Below, in pieces: positions 48,372 through 58,295 of a stretch of 64,000 nt of DNA. The translations under genes and the position numbers were made by a program. The notes under the pieces are model-generated. The model did not search any database, had not been told where the DNA came from, and saw nothing but the letters and a program-made list of their open reading frames with translations. This stretch comes from Streptococcus sp. M334 (GTDB lineage Bacteria > Bacillota > Bacilli > Lactobacillales > Streptococcaceae). Numbering within the stretch: the first letter of the stretch is position 1; the number at the start of each line of letters is the position of its first letter. The DNA lies in the NCBI RefSeq assembly GCF_000187745.1, contig NZ_GL732492.1, positions 1 to 64,000 on the forward strand, in the 5' to 3' direction.

Positions 48372-49313
48372 TTAATTATCTGTTTCAACGAACCGTCCCA
48401 AAATATGAACATTCTCCGATACAGAGACAAAGGCGCTTGGATCCACCTGTTTCATAATCTGTTTAAATTCATTAAACTCTGCGCGTGTAATGACAGTGAT
48501 TAAAACTGCCTTCCTTTCGTGATTATAGGTTCCTTCTGCATCGTGGATCATGGTTGCTCCGCGGTGCAATTTTTTATGGATTTTTTCAATTACCTTCTCT
48601 GGATGATTGGTCACAATCATGGCCTGCATCCGTTTTTGCTTGGTAAAGACCGCATCTGTTACACGGCTAGAGACAAAGATGGTAATCATAGAGTAGAGGG
48701 CGTATTTCCAACCAAAGGTCAAACCGGCTATCAGCATGATGGTCCCATTTACCAAGAAAGAAATACTACCGACATTCTTACCTGTTTTCTTGCGAATGGT
48801 CAGGCTGACGATATCCGTCCCGCCACTGGAGATATTGTTTCGAAGAGCAAAACCAATCCCCAAGCCCATGACAACACCCCCAAAAAGAGCATTGATAATA
48901 GGATCCTCCGTCAAGGTCGCCACAGGGACAAACTGGATAAAGAAGGAACTCATGGATACCGTGATAAAGGTAAAGACGGTGAACTTATGGCCAATCTGAT
49001 ACCAAGCCAAGACCATCAAAGGAAAATTAATGGCGTAGAAGGTCAGGGAAATCGGAATGTGAAAACCAAACCAGTGATTACTCAAGGCAGAGATAATCTG
49101 TGCCAGACCTGTTGCACCACTCGAATACACATGCCCTGGTTGGAAAAAGAAATTGACCGCTACTGCTGATAAAAATCCATAAACCAGAGAGGCCGAAATC
49201 TTCTCATCATATTTTTCGCGAGAGATGCTTTGTAAGACACGTAAAATTTTTATCTGATGAGCAAAGCGGCGCAGATAATAGCGCCACCGCTTAATTCGTT
49301 TTGCTTGTTTCAT
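48372..49313 (-). CDS. YitT family membrane protein (DUF2179)
   Basis: The 313-aa product has five to six N-terminal helices ([41 protein letters not shown]). A soluble C-terminal ferredoxin-like domain contains [28 protein letters not shown], as in YitT/YqfU proteins. Function unknown; small-molecule transport or sensing is possible. It overlaps the aspS end by 23 bp, so it is probably co-transcribed, with a weak ribosome site. Confidence 0.85.
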   Translation of the reverse strand: MKQAKRIKRWRYYLRRFAHQIKILRVLQSISREKYDEKISASLVYGFLSAVAVNFFFQPGHVYSSGATGLAQIISALSNHWFGFHIPISLTFYAINFPLMVLAWYQIGHKFTVFTFITVSMSSFFIQFVPVATLTEDPIINALFGGVVMGLGIGFALRNNISSGGTDIVSLTIRKKTGKNVGSISFLVNGTIMLIAGLTFGWKYALYSMITIFVSSRVTDAVFTKQKRMQAMIVTNHPEKVIEKIHKKLHRGATMIHDAEGTYNHERKAVLITVITRAEFNEFKQIMKQVDPSAFVSVSENVHILGRFVETDN

Positions 49314-51054
49314 CTTCTTCTACTTGTAAGCTGAGTTCCTCTAGTTGTTTAAGAGCTACTGTTGAAGGAGCTTGTGTCATTGGGTCAGTTGCCTTGTTGT
49401 TCTTAGGAAAGGCAATAACTTCACGGATATTTTCTTCTCCAGCAAGCAACATAACAAAACGGTCAAGTCCGATAGCCAAGCCACCGTGTGGTGGGAAACC
49501 ATAATCCATGGCTTCAAGAAGAAAGCCAAACTGATCATTTGCTTCTTTGGCTGAGAAACCAAGAGCCTTGAACATGCGTTCTTGAAGGTCTTTTTGATTG
49601 ATACGAAGGCTACCGCCACCAAGTTCATAACCGTTCAAGACAATATCGTAAGCAATGGCACGAACCTTAGCCAAATCACCTTCTAATTCGTGAGCAGTCT
49701 CTTCTTGTGGAAGGGTAAACGGATGGTGGGCGCTCATGTAGCGGCCTTCTTCTTCAGACCATTCAAACATTGGCCAATCAACCACCCAAAGGAAGTTGAA
49801 TTTATCATTGTCAATCAAACCAAGCTCTTTGGCAATACGTCCACGAAGGGCACCAAGAGTTGCATTGGCCACTTCAAGCGTATCCGCCACAAAGAGAACC
49901 AAGTCCTTATCTTCAAGAGCAAGTGCTGTTGTCAATTCTGCTTGAATGCTAGTCAAGAACTTAGCAACTGGTCCGTTTAATTCTCCATCAACAACCTTGA
50001 CCCAAGCAAGACCTTTGGCACCGTACTGCTTGGCTACTTCGGTCATCTTGTCGATGTCTTTACGTGAATAGTTGTCCGCAGCGCCTTTGACTACAATTGC
50101 TTTTACAGCAGGTGCTTCTGAAAAGACTTTAAAGTCTACACCTTTGACCACTGCTGTCAAATCCTGAAGCAACATGTCAAAACGCGTATCAGGTTTATCA
50201 GAACCGTAAAGAGCCATAGCGTCATCGTATTTCATACGAGGGAATGGAAGCGCCACTTCGATGCCTTTAGTTTCCTTCATCACGCGCGCAATCAAGCCTT
50301 CTGTGATATCTTGGATTTCTTGCTCAGTAAGGAAAGACGTTTCCAAGTCGACCTGAGTGAACTCAGGCTGGCGGTCACCACGCAAGTCCTCATCACGGAA
50401 ACATTTAACGATTTGGTAGTAACGGTCAAAACCAGCATTCATCAATAACTGCTTAGTGATTTGCGGACTTTGAGGAAGCGCGTAAAAATGCCCTTTATTG
50501 ACACGAGATGGCACCAAATAGTCACGCGCTCCTTCAGGAGTTGACTTAGAAAGGAATGGTGTCTCCACGTCTATAAATTCCAACTCATCCAAGTAATTTC
50601 GGATAGAGTGGGTTACCTTAGCACGAAGTTTGAGATTTTCCAACATTTCTGGACGACGAAGGTCAAGGTAACGGTAACGCAAACGCGTATCGTCATTGGC
50701 CTCAATGCCATCCTTAATCTCAAATGGGGTTGTCTTAGCTGTATTCAACACTGTCAGAGCTGTCACGTTTAACTCAACTGCACCAGTTGGCAACTTATCA
50801 TTGGCTTGCTCACGCGCAGCGACCTGTCCAGTCACCTCGATAACAAATTCGCTACGAAGGCTTTCAGCTGTTGCCATGACCTCTGCAGAGACTTTTTCAG
50901 GATTGATAACCAACTGCATAATTCCTTCACGGTCACGAAGGTCGATAAAGATCAAACCACCAAGGTCACGACGACGGCCTACCCATCCTTTCAAGGTCAT
51001 TTCTTGTCCGATGTGTTCCTCACGAACACGACCAGCATACATACTACGTTTCAT
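49291..51054 (-). CDS. aspS: Aspartyl-tRNA synthetase
   Basis: A 587-aa class II synthetase. The N-terminal OB-fold anticodon domain ([22 protein letters not shown]) is followed by motif 2 ([18 protein letters not shown]) and motif 3 ([15 protein letters not shown]). The bacterial-type insertion domain lies between them. An AGGAG site precedes the ATG. Confidence 0.97.
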   Translation of the reverse strand: MKRSMYAGRVREEHIGQEMTLKGWVGRRRDLGGLIFIDLRDREGIMQLVINPEKVSAEVMATAESLRSEFVIEVTGQVAAREQANDKLPTGAVELNVTALTVLNTAKTTPFEIKDGIEANDDTRLRYRYLDLRRPEMLENLKLRAKVTHSIRNYLDELEFIDVETPFLSKSTPEGARDYLVPSRVNKGHFYALPQSPQITKQLLMNAGFDRYYQIVKCFRDEDLRGDRQPEFTQVDLETSFLTEQEIQDITEGLIARVMKETKGIEVALPFPRMKYDDAMALYGSDKPDTRFDMLLQDLTAVVKGVDFKVFSEAPAVKAIVVKGAADNYSRKDIDKMTEVAKQYGAKGLAWVKVVDGELNGPVAKFLTSIQAELTTALALEDKDLVLFVADTLEVANATLGALRGRIAKELGLIDNDKFNFLWVVDWPMFEWSEEEGRYMSAHHPFTLPQEETAHELEGDLAKVRAIAYDIVLNGYELGGGSLRINQKDLQERMFKALGFSAKEANDQFGFLLEAMDYGFPPHGGLAIGLDRFVMLLAGEENIREVIAFPKNNKATDPMTQAPSTVALKQLEELSLQVEEDETSKTN

Positions 51055-51160
51055 GTTTTCTCTCCTCTTTTATTCTGTTACTATTTTACCATAAAAGCGC
51101 AGGCTCTTCATGAAAATCATCAGAAAAGTTTGCCAGTCTTTAAAAATTAACGCCCATACA

Positions 51161-51190
51161 AAAATCCGATGAACTTCATCGGACTCTTTT
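51161..51190 (-). terminator. Terminator of the second ABC operon
   Basis: TCCGATGAA and TTCATCGGA arms followed, on the minus strand, by TTTTTG, directly after the 76-aa gene. Confidence 0.75.
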
Positions 51191-51419
51191 ATTTTGAATT
51201 TTTGCCTGCTTTACGCTTTTCAGCGATTTCGGCTGCCTTTCGAGGCAGGACGATTTCCGTTGTGTAGGCTGTCCCAAAACGCCAGATACCGGCAATAGGG
51301 GCAAAGACCACTGCGAGATGGCTATAGAAGAAATCACCTTTGAAGGCATAAGCTAATCCCCCAATGATGAAAAATAGAACAACTGCTTGAATCACTGCTA
51401 ATAAAATTACTCGTTTCAT
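51189..51419 (-). CDS. Small two-helix membrane protein, unknown
   Basis: A 76-aa protein with two hydrophobic helices (VILLAVIQAVVLFFIIGGLAYAF and SHLAVVFAPIAGIWRFG) and a Lys-rich cytoplasmic tail (RKAAEIAEKRKAGKNSK). An AGGAGG site precedes the ATG. It is downstream of the CPBP protease gene on the same strand and may be co-transcribed. Not recognised. Confidence 0.6.
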   Translation of the reverse strand: MKRVILLAVIQAVVLFFIIGGLAYAFKGDFFYSHLAVVFAPIAGIWRFGTAYTTEIVLPRKAAEIAEKRKAGKNSK

Positions 51420-51436
51420 GTGACCTCCTGACTCTA

Positions 51437-52078
51437 TTATAGCATGAGAATCATCAAAAAGCCGACTAAATTATTCAAAGCGTGGAGAGAAATACTGTAG
51501 ACCAGACCTTTTCTGCTAATATAAGCCAAGCCCAAACTAAAACCAAGGCTAAAATAGACAAAAAATTGTTGCACATCACCTGGGAAATGAATCAAGGTAA
51601 ACAGAACACTGGATACCAGAAGAAAAATCAGAGTTTGTTTACTATTGTCCTGCTTAGGAAAGAGATAGCGTGCCAACATCCCTCTAAAGATAAGTTCTTC
51701 CGTCAAAGGAGCAAAAATAACCACAGCAAAGAATGAGAAAAGTGGTTGAGACAAGGTCAAGTCTGTCGCTGTTTGCTGATTTACCGAAGGATCATTTGGC
51801 AAGAAAAACTGGACAACCAGAGATAAGAACCAAACCAAGGCAGGAAGCCAAATAAATCGGTTGAAGCCACTCTTCTCAATACGAACAGGAGCTTTCTGAT
51901 ACCATTTGTAAATACCGTACACATAAACTCCAGCAAATGCTACATAGAGCAAGGTCACAGCATAGGGTGAAGCGCCTAAGGCAAGCGAAGTAGTCGCGAG
52001 CCCCTGAATGAAGCCATAGATGAATAAAAAGGATAGAATGGCTAGAAGAAACCAGCCGAGGTTTTTAAGTAGTTTCAT
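51437..52078 (-). CDS. CPBP family intramembrane metalloprotease (CAAX protease/Abi type)
   Basis: A 213-aa membrane protein with the CPBP motifs EELIFRG (EExxxR), LIHFPGD and HALNNL. In Gram-positives such proteins often sit in bacteriocin or peptide loci, as immunity or processing proteins. It is 9 bp downstream of the ABC permease and likely in the same operon. The ribosome site is GGAG. Confidence 0.85.
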   Translation of the reverse strand: MKLLKNLGWFLLAILSFLFIYGFIQGLATTSLALGASPYAVTLLYVAFAGVYVYGIYKWYQKAPVRIEKSGFNRFIWLPALVWFLSLVVQFFLPNDPSVNQQTATDLTLSQPLFSFFAVVIFAPLTEELIFRGMLARYLFPKQDNSKQTLIFLLVSSVLFTLIHFPGDVQQFFVYFSLGFSLGLAYISRKGLVYSISLHALNNLVGFLMILML

Positions 52079-52087
52079 ATAAATCTC

Positions 52088-52786
52088 CTATCTTGCTTTA
52101 TAGCTGTTTTTCAATACAAAGAGGTTTGCTATTCCTAACACAAGTACCCATGCAAGTAACATACCAATATTAGAGAAAGATATTTCCCCACCTTTTTTAT
52201 TTAAAAGATTTACAATTGGACCAATAAAAGAGTAATCCAACACTTTCTGAACCGTATCATTTTGAAGAGCAATTATAGGTAAAAAAGAGACAATTAACAT
52301 AGGGAAGATACTATAAACTTGCGCTTTAGATTGAGTATCTGACACAGCACCGATTAGAAGGTTGAGAAAAATAATACTAATAGTTGCTAGGAGCAAATAG
52401 ATAACGTAGGCAAATAAATAACCAGATACATCTACTTTAAGATAGATGGGAAGTACAATCATAGCAAGTAACATTATCAGAATAGGGAGAACAAGCATAC
52501 TGAAAGTATATTCTGTTGCTGTCACACCACTTAGAATGAGTGATTTAAGATTTCGTTTTTCCTTATCTTCTGCCATCATAATCGATACCATATAACCACT
52601 TCCCATGCTCAAGACCATCGTCAAGCTAGCAGATAGTAAAAATAGGCTCAATTGTCCATTCTTATTTAAAAATTCATTATATAAAACAGCAATACCAAAA
52701 GGCATCAATAAAGTCGCCAATAAAGTTGAATTGCTAATAAGAACTTGCACTCTTAACCATAGTAGGGCATTTAATTTTCTAAACAT
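52088..52786 (-). CDS. ABC-2 type permease of the second ABC module
   Basis: A 232-aa, six-helix permease paralogous to that at 35.4-36.2 kb (starts MFRKLNALLWLRVQVLISN versus MFKRILALIWLRTQVLLTN). It overlaps the ATPase gene by 8 bp. The substrate is unknown; the module is likely an exporter or a self-protection pump. Confidence 0.85.
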   Translation of the reverse strand: MFRKLNALLWLRVQVLISNSTLLATLLMPFGIAVLYNEFLNKNGQLSLFLLSASLTMVLSMGSGYMVSIMMAEDKEKRNLKSLILSGVTATEYTFSMLVLPILIMLLAMIVLPIYLKVDVSGYLFAYVIYLLLATISIIFLNLLIGAVSDTQSKAQVYSIFPMLIVSFLPIIALQNDTVQKVLDYSFIGPIVNLLNKKGGEISFSNIGMLLAWVLVLGIANLFVLKNSYKAR

Positions 52787-53603
52787 CTAACTTTTCTCCT
52801 GTCAATCTGATAAAGATTTCTTCTAGGGTTGGCTCACAAGAGTGAACCACCATCAAATCTGTCGTGTCTAAATGTGGTAATTCTTCAAATGGAACTATTT
52901 GTTCTCGTCCATCATTATAAACCACACGTACTTTCTTATCCACATGGTACTTCTGGATGATATCTTGCGGACTTCCATACTCTATTAAGTTTCCCTTATT
53001 CAAAAGAGATAAGCGATCACAAAGCAGAGTTGCTTCATTCATATCATGCGTGGTCAGAAAGATAGTTGTCCCCGCCTGCTTTAATTCTTGAAGTAGGGTA
53101 TGAATCATCTTGGATGTTGTAGGGTCTAAGCCACTGGTTGGCTCATCTAGAAAGAGAATCTTAGGAGCATTCAGAAGGGCACGAGCTAAGAACATTCGTT
53201 GTTTCATTCCAGTAGATAACTTTTCTGCGATAACATCTTTAGCATCTGCCAATCCAACCTGTTGGAGCACCTGATTTACTCTATCTGACTTGAGACCATA
53301 TAACTTAGCGTAAATGAGCAGATTTTTGTAAAGACTCATCTTTTCATAAAAACCACTGCCATCACTAACTATACCGATTTGTTCCAAATCATTTGAGGTT
53401 AAATCTTGAGAATTCTTACCTAACAAAACTGTTTTACCTTGATCTGCAGCCAACTGACCTGTCAAGACATTGATCATGGTTGTTTTACCTGAGCCAGAAG
53501 GACCAAGAAAACCAAAGATTTCTCCCTCCTTAATCTCAAAAGAAATCTGGTAAAGAGCTTTTTTGCTCCCAAAACTTTTGCTTACATTTTCAACACGAAT
53601 CAT
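52779..53603 (-). CDS. ABC transporter ATP-binding protein of the second ABC module
   Basis: A 274-aa intact paralogue of the frameshifted ATPase at 36-37 kb. Walker A GPSGSGKT is at 34-41, followed by signature LSTGM, Walker B FLDEPTS and H-loop TTHD. The C-terminal EPTLEEIFIRLTGEKLDV tail is the part lost from the zero frame of the other copy. An AAGGAG site precedes the ATG. Confidence 0.9.
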   Translation of the reverse strand: MIRVENVSKSFGSKKALYQISFEIKEGEIFGFLGPSGSGKTTMINVLTGQLAADQGKTVLLGKNSQDLTSNDLEQIGIVSDGSGFYEKMSLYKNLLIYAKLYGLKSDRVNQVLQQVGLADAKDVIAEKLSTGMKQRMFLARALLNAPKILFLDEPTSGLDPTTSKMIHTLLQELKQAGTTIFLTTHDMNEATLLCDRLSLLNKGNLIEYGSPQDIIQKYHVDKKVRVVYNDGREQIVPFEELPHLDTTDLMVVHSCEPTLEEIFIRLTGEKLDV

Positions 53604-53613
53604 AGAAACTCCT

Positions 53614-54354
53614 TTATTTGAAATAGCGTTTTACCATAGGTAACTGCATCACATTAATATAAATATGGATGGCTCCTACAAGCAAGAAAGCTAGTAACTG
53701 AATCTCTCCTGTCAAGAAAGAAATGATAATAAGAAAAACATATAAGGCTGGTAAGACATACTGATTTAATTGGAATAAAATCCGAAAACTTTGTTCCAAA
53801 TTAGCCTGACGCTCCCCTTCATCATAAGAATTAATATAGTTCAAGACATCCTTGGGTGTAGAGAAAAGAGCCAAATCAAACTGACGAACAATTGCAATTG
53901 TTTTAGAAAGATATTTTTGACTCTGCAAGAACAGCACTAATTCCAAAAAGGAAAGGGAAAATGTTATACGACTTACATCGAGTACAATTACTTCACTACC
54001 TGAGATGACAAGAGCCAATAAAATCGCTACACTTGTAATATTAGAAGTAATGGTTCCAAACTCAAGATTACGATACATTTGCACATAATAGGTTTCATTC
54101 AGATCATCATCCATTTCCTCTTGATACAAGGAGTGAAATTTTCTGCTTTTCTTTAAGAAATTGAACGTCAAAAGAATACCAACAAAACCTAATAGTAAAC
54201 CAATAGCTGATAGCCATGGTATCAAGACTTTTACATCTAACATAATTCCGTGGGATTCGGCACCAGCCTTCAACATATCTACAAATATGTACAAGAAAGC
54301 TCCCGAGACAACAGGAATTAAAAATAACAAGACACGTTTATTTTTCTTTTTCAT
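53614..54354 (-). CDS. Multi-pass membrane protein of the second ABC operon, unknown
   Basis: A 246-aa protein from the ATG at good distance from GGAGG; an ATG two codons earlier overlaps that site. It has six or so hydrophobic helices in two groups, with a cytoplasmic loop rich in Glu, Asp and Arg between them (KSRKFHSLYQEEMDDDLNE). No catalytic motif. The context suggests a role in transport or resistance with the neighbouring ABC genes. Confidence 0.65.
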   Translation of the reverse strand: MKKKNKRVLLFLIPVVSGAFLYIFVDMLKAGAESHGIMLDVKVLIPWLSAIGLLLGFVGILLTFNFLKKSRKFHSLYQEEMDDDLNETYYVQMYRNLEFGTITSNITSVAILLALVISGSEVIVLDVSRITFSLSFLELVLFLQSQKYLSKTIAIVRQFDLALFSTPKDVLNYINSYDEGERQANLEQSFRILFQLNQYVLPALYVFLIIISFLTGEIQLLAFLLVGAIHIYINVMQLPMVKRYFK

Positions 54355-54365
54355 ATTCATCCTCC

Positions 54366-54554
54366 TTATTCACTTGCTAAATTGTTTGCTTTCTTTTCAA
54401 TCCAGTCAACGACTGGGATAAGAGCAAAGTAGGCCCAAATAAATTGGTCGCTGTAATAGAGATCAAACCATCCTAGATTTGTTCCAATTAGTAGACACAG
54501 GCTGACTAATAGAACTATGGCAACTACATAATAGATCACTTTATACTTGTTCAT
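54366..54554 (-). CDS. Small two-helix membrane protein, copy 2
   Basis: About 62 aa (MNKYKVIYYVVAIVLLVSL...), paralogous to the adjacent upstream gene, with two hydrophobic helices separated by GTNLGWFDLYYSDQ. The start overlaps the end of copy 1. AAGGAG lies 7 bp before the chosen ATG. Unknown function. Confidence 0.65.
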   Translation of the reverse strand: MNKYKVIYYVVAIVLLVSLCLLIGTNLGWFDLYYSDQFIWAYFALIPVVDWIEKKANNLASE

Positions 54555-54729
54555 CATTTTTCTCCTTTTTCTTCAACCGATTGAAAATGGACACGAGGGC
54601 TAAATTAAGCCAAAACAAATACTTACTTTCAACAAAATAGAACCACCCCAGTAATGTTCCAATCATAGCGAAAGCATTCACAATAAGGGCAAGAACACTC
54701 ATGTAATAAATCACTTTAAACTTGTTCAT
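54541..54729 (-). CDS. Small two-helix membrane protein, copy 1
   Basis: 62 aa (MNKFKVIYYMSVLALIVNA...), the same plan as copy 2: MNK-KVIYY start, GTLLGWF turn, second helix, Lys-rich end. The ATG overlaps the stop of the HTH gene (TGATG), with GGAGG inside that gene. The pair is a tandem duplication. Confidence 0.65.
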   Translation of the reverse strand: MNKFKVIYYMSVLALIVNAFAMIGTLLGWFYFVESKYLFWLNLALVSIFNRLKKKEKNDEQV

Positions 54730-54935
54730 CACTCGTCCTCCTCCAAGCGAAATACCGATTCGACTGTTTCATTGAAAATCTGAGATATTTTCAAGGCAAT
54801 CACAACGGACGGGGTGTATTCATCCCGTTCTAATAGGCTGATAGTCTGTCTGGAAACCCCAGCTAGCTTGGCTAGGTCGGTTTGATTGAGACCATCGCGA
54901 GCCCGAAGCTCTTTTAGACGATTTTTTAGTTGCAT
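54729..54935 (-). CDS. Cro/CI-type HTH regulator
   Basis: 68 aa consisting only of an HTH domain (KNRLKELRARDGLNQTDLAKLAGVSRQTISLLERDEYTPSVVIALKISQIF), like the YozG-type small regulators linked to membrane-protein operons. It probably binds the perfect inverted repeat over the -35 box of the upstream promoter and autoregulates the operon. The second in-frame ATG is used as start (AGGTG site). Confidence 0.85.
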   Translation of the reverse strand: MQLKNRLKELRARDGLNQTDLAKLAGVSRQTISLLERDEYTPSVVIALKISQIFNETVESVFRLEEDE

Positions 54936-54959
54936 GTTACACACCTACTTTCCGTTAAA

Positions 54960-55259
54960 TTAAACGGTTTGGATATCCTCAATGCGTTGTAGTTTGAATT
55001 TTTCTTTTCCTTTTTTATCAACACGACGTAGCTTGACCCATTCCTCATCTACATCTACAACTTCCCAGTTATCTGTTCCAAAAACTTGTCCAACGATTGT
55101 CGGTGTTTTCCCAATCAATTCTTTTAAAATTCTTGACATTTCTTTATTTCCTTTCTGTTTTTGCTCAATTCTTTTGATTTTATTCTCTAGTTTCTTGACC
55201 TTTTGGGAATGGTAGATATAATACATAATCACAAGAGGTACAAATCCTAATGCCCACAT
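54960..55259 (-). CDS. Membrane-anchored coiled-coil protein, unknown
   Basis: 99 aa from the ATG of MWALGFVPLV; upstream in-frame codons cover the promoter and are not used. One N-terminal helix is followed by a charged coiled coil (QKVKKLENKIKRIEQKQKGNKE) and a small beta-rich C terminus. First gene of the second ABC operon. Not recognised. Confidence 0.65.
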   Translation of the reverse strand: MWALGFVPLVIMYYIYHSQKVKKLENKIKRIEQKQKGNKEMSRILKELIGKTPTIVGQVFGTDNWEVVDVDEEWVKLRRVDKKGKEKFKLQRIEDIQTV

Positions 55260-55295
55260 AATCGTTCCTTGCTCCTTTTCTCTTAACTTGCTTAC

Positions 55296-55340
55296 ATTGT
55301 AACACATCTTTTTCTTTTTGACAATCATATTTGTCAAAAA
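55296..55340 (-). promoter_or_regulatory. Promoter and inverted-repeat operator of the second ABC operon
   Basis: Minus-strand -35 TTGTCA (55319-55324), 17 bp, -10 TACAAT (55296-55301) with TGT extension. TTTTTGACAA and TTGTCAAAAA (55331-55340, 55315-55324) form a perfect 10-bp inverted repeat covering the -35, a natural operator for the small HTH protein. Confidence 0.7.
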
Positions 55341-55368
55341 GTTTATGATTTTTGTCATTTTGCAAAAG

Positions 55369-55400
55369 AAAACGGTCAGGAGTAGGTTCCTGACCGTTTT
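55369..55400 (-). terminator. Terminator of hisS
   Basis: AAAACGGTCAGGA and TCCTGACCGTTTT form a 13-bp perfect stem with flanking A and T tracts. Confidence 0.9.
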
Positions 55401-55408
55401 ATCTGTTA

Positions 55409-56689
55409 TTAAAAGCCTAGTTTTTCAAAGATTTCTGAGAAGTTTTGGCTGATTGTCTCAAGTGACACTTGCACTTCTTCTCGGGTTTGGTTGTTCTTGA
55501 CCGTTACTTGTCCGCTTTCGACTTCACTCTCTCCTAGGGTGATGAGGGTCTTAGCCGCAAAGACATCGGCTGACTTGAACTGAGCTTTGAGCTTACGGTT
55601 GAGGTAATCACGCTCTGCTTTGAATCCTTGTTGGCGAAGAGCCTGTACCAATTCCAAGGCCTTGACATTTGCCCCTTCGCCCAAGACTGCGATATAAACA
55701 TCTAGAGAGTTTTCGATAGGGAGAGCCACACCTTGCTTTTCAAGAATGAGAAGCAGGCGCTCTACACCAAGTCCAAAACCAAATCCAGCAGTTTCAGGGC
55801 CACCAAAGTAGGCAACCAAACCATCGTAACGACCACCTGCGCAGACTGTCAAGTCATTGCCCTCGATTTCTGTGATGAACTCAAAAATGGTGTGGTTGTA
55901 GTAGTCCAGACCACGCACCATATTGGTATCGATGATATAGTCTACTCCAAGATTTTCCAACATCTGACGTACAGCATCAAAATGAGCTTGGCTTTCTTCA
56001 TCAAGGAAGTCCAAGATAGACGGTGCATTCTCTACTGCCACCTTGTCTTCTTTTTCCTTAGAGTCCAAAACACGGAGAGGATTTTCCTCCAAACGACGTT
56101 GGCTATCCTTGGACAAGGTCTCCTTGAGCGGTGTCAAATAGTCAATCAAGGCTTGACGGTAGGCCGCACGACTCTCAGGATTTCCAAGAGTGTTAAGGTG
56201 CAATTTGACACCTTGGATGCCAATTTCTTTCAGGAAGTGGGCTGCCATAGCGATTGTTTCCACATCGGTAGCTGGATTGCTAGAGCCAAAACACTCAACA
56301 CCAATCTGGTGGAACTGGCGCAAACGTCCTGCCTGTGGACGCTCATAGCGGAACATAGGGCCCATGTAGTAGAACTTACTTGGCTTTTGCACTTCTGGAG
56401 CAAAGAGTTTATTTTCCACATAGGAACGGACAACGGGCGCAGTTCCTTCTGGACGGAGGGTGATATGACGGTCACCCTTGTCATAGAAATCGTACATTTC
56501 CTTGGTTACGATATCCGTTGTATCTCCGACAGAGCGACTGATGACCTCGTAATGCTCAAAAATAGGCGTGCGCACTTCTGCGTAGTTATAGCGCTTGAAA
56601 ATTTCACGGGCAAAGCCCTCAACGTACTGCCATTTGGCAGACTCAGCAGGTAAAATATCCTGCGTTCCTTTTGGTTTTTGTAATTTCAT
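55409..56689 (-). CDS. hisS: Histidyl-tRNA synthetase
   Basis: A 426-aa class II synthetase starting [10 protein letters not shown]. Motif 2 is [20 protein letters not shown], and the histidine-binding segments are [13 protein letters not shown] and [14 protein letters not shown]. The C terminus is the anticodon-binding domain. A BOX element lies just upstream. It ends at a strong terminator. Confidence 0.97.
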   Translation of the reverse strand: MKLQKPKGTQDILPAESAKWQYVEGFAREIFKRYNYAEVRTPIFEHYEVISRSVGDTTDIVTKEMYDFYDKGDRHITLRPEGTAPVVRSYVENKLFAPEVQKPSKFYYMGPMFRYERPQAGRLRQFHQIGVECFGSSNPATDVETIAMAAHFLKEIGIQGVKLHLNTLGNPESRAAYRQALIDYLTPLKETLSKDSQRRLEENPLRVLDSKEKEDKVAVENAPSILDFLDEESQAHFDAVRQMLENLGVDYIIDTNMVRGLDYYNHTIFEFITEIEGNDLTVCAGGRYDGLVAYFGGPETAGFGFGLGVERLLLILEKQGVALPIENSLDVYIAVLGEGANVKALELVQALRQQGFKAERDYLNRKLKAQFKSADVFAAKTLITLGESEVESGQVTVKNNQTREEVQVSLETISQNFSEIFEKLGF

Positions 56690-56767
56690 AGGGAATCCTC
56701 TTTAAACTTAATAGTCTTATTTTACCATAAATAGAGGGATTAAAACAGTCAGAAAAAAATTAGGATT

Positions 56768-56875
56768 TATACTCAATGAAAATCAAAGAGCAAACTAGGA
56801 AACTAGCCGCAGGCTGTACTTGAGTATGGCAAGGCGACGTTGACGTGGTTTGAATTTGATTTTCGAAGAGTATTA
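56768..56875 (+). repeat. Short BOX element (boxA-boxC)
   Basis: Starts TATACTCAATGAAAATCAAA, contains CAAGGCGACGTTGACGTGG and ends TTTTCGAAGAGTATTA. At about 108 bp it lacks the boxB module. Its right end supplies the stop codon of the frameshifted MFS gene. Confidence 0.85.
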
Positions 56876-58119
56876 GATATCATTTTTGAGATTAAGACCT
56901 GTCAAAAGAATAGCTATCAAGGAGAGACCAATAAATAGCATCCAAGTCAACTGTATATTCCATACAGCTACAAGTGAAAAACAGGCTGTTCCCACAGGTA
57001 TGGATAAGGTGAACAATAAACCTAAAAAATTACTGGTACGAGCTAGAACCTCTGGAACTAGATTTTTCAGGAGCATGGCACTAATCTTTGGTTGAACTTT
57101 ACCAGACACATACAGAGTTGAACAGAGAAATAGTAAACCAAGTACGACTTGATTGAATAAATTAGCTAGACCAACTAGACTGAGTCCTACGGTCACCCAC
57201 ATCATCAATCTAGGCAAGGACTGCTTCCCAAAATAATCATTGCCCGTAAGGCTACTGATGATGATTGCTAACAAAGCACAGAATTGACTGATAAATAATG
57301 CCTCTGTGTAAGAAAAGTCCAAAAGAGAATGGCTCAAAAAGAAGATGTTATAGATGCTTCCTAAAGCGCCACCCAAGGCATTGATAAGTAAGACAGCAAA
57401 GATCATGAATCCAAAGTTTTTCTGTCCACCTTTAAGAAAAACAAGACGTAAATTTCGATAAATCGTTAGGAACTGCTCTTTGATAGAAAGCTTCTCATTT
57501 TTTACGTTTTCACCATCAGCAGCTGACATTGACAGGCTCAATTTGCTTTTTCCTAAAAAGAGGATCACGGCTGATACTAGAAAAAACAGGCATTGATTCC
57601 CGCAACGAGAGAAAAATTATTGACCGATAGCCCTAAGAGCCAGACTCCGAAAGCTTGACCACCAATGGCTGAAATATAGGTGATAAACTGTGAAAAAGAA
57701 TAAGCTTCCATCAAATCCTCTTCAGCTACTTTTTCTTTAATGAGAGGCATGCGCAAACCACCTGCAAAATCACTGATGACATCACTAATGACATTGATTA
57801 AACACAGGCTAGAAAAGGCAAAGAGACTAGCTTGCTGAACAACTAAAGCTGCTAGAAAAAATAAAATCGCCTGAAACAAACCGCTGTAGGTCATCCATTT
57901 GACCTTGTCCCTCGTGTAATCTGCCCGAATCCCTACAAAAACTGTAAAGAAAGTCGGAAGAATCATGACAATATTGGCCATAGCAACAGCAAAGGAGGCC
58001 TGTGGCAAGGTCGATGCATAGACGATAAAGACCAGGTTAAAAATCGAAGCACCAAAAGCATTGAAGAATCGTGACAAAGTCAAGAGTCGATAAGCTTGAT
58101 TTCTGAACAATAGTTTCAT
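56873..58119 (-). pseudogene. MFS transporter interrupted by a -1 frameshift
   Basis: The N-terminal part (57577-58119, 180 aa, starts MKLLFRNQAYRLLTLSRFFNAFG) and the C-terminal part (about 56873-57580) together give a 12-helix MFS carrier of about 415 aa. The zero frame reads TGT TTT TTC TAG. A -1 shift on T_TTT_TTC, or one more T, joins ACFF to LVSAVILFLG. The substrate is unknown; it resembles macrolide-efflux-like or enterobactin-exporter-like MFS proteins only in a general way. A one-base loss in a T run, a base-calling error or programmed shifting are all possible. Confidence 0.8.
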
Positions 58120-58141
58120 AGGTAATCTCCCTTCTTGTTCA

Positions 58142-58295
58142 AATACTCAATGAAAATCAAAGAGCAAACTAGGAAGCTAGCCGAAGGTTGCTCAAAACAG
58201 TGTTTTGAGATTGTAGATAGAACTGACGAAGTCAGTAACCATACCTACGGCAAGGTGAAGCTGACGCGGTTTGAAGAGATTTTCGAAGAGTATAA
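58142..58295 (+). repeat. BOX element (boxA-B-C)
   Basis: Full-length copy from AATACTCAATGAAAATCAAA to TTTTCGAAGAGTATAA, with GAACTGACGAAGTCAG and CCTACGGCAAGG near the BOXA1R site. Plus orientation. A small plus-strand frame across it is a by-product, not a gene. The sequence after it (to 58471) holds no recognisable feature. Confidence 0.9.

Noticed and set aside
55733..56653. 306-codon plus-strand frame inside hisS
   Set aside because: Antisense shadow; the opposite strand encodes a complete histidyl-tRNA synthetase.
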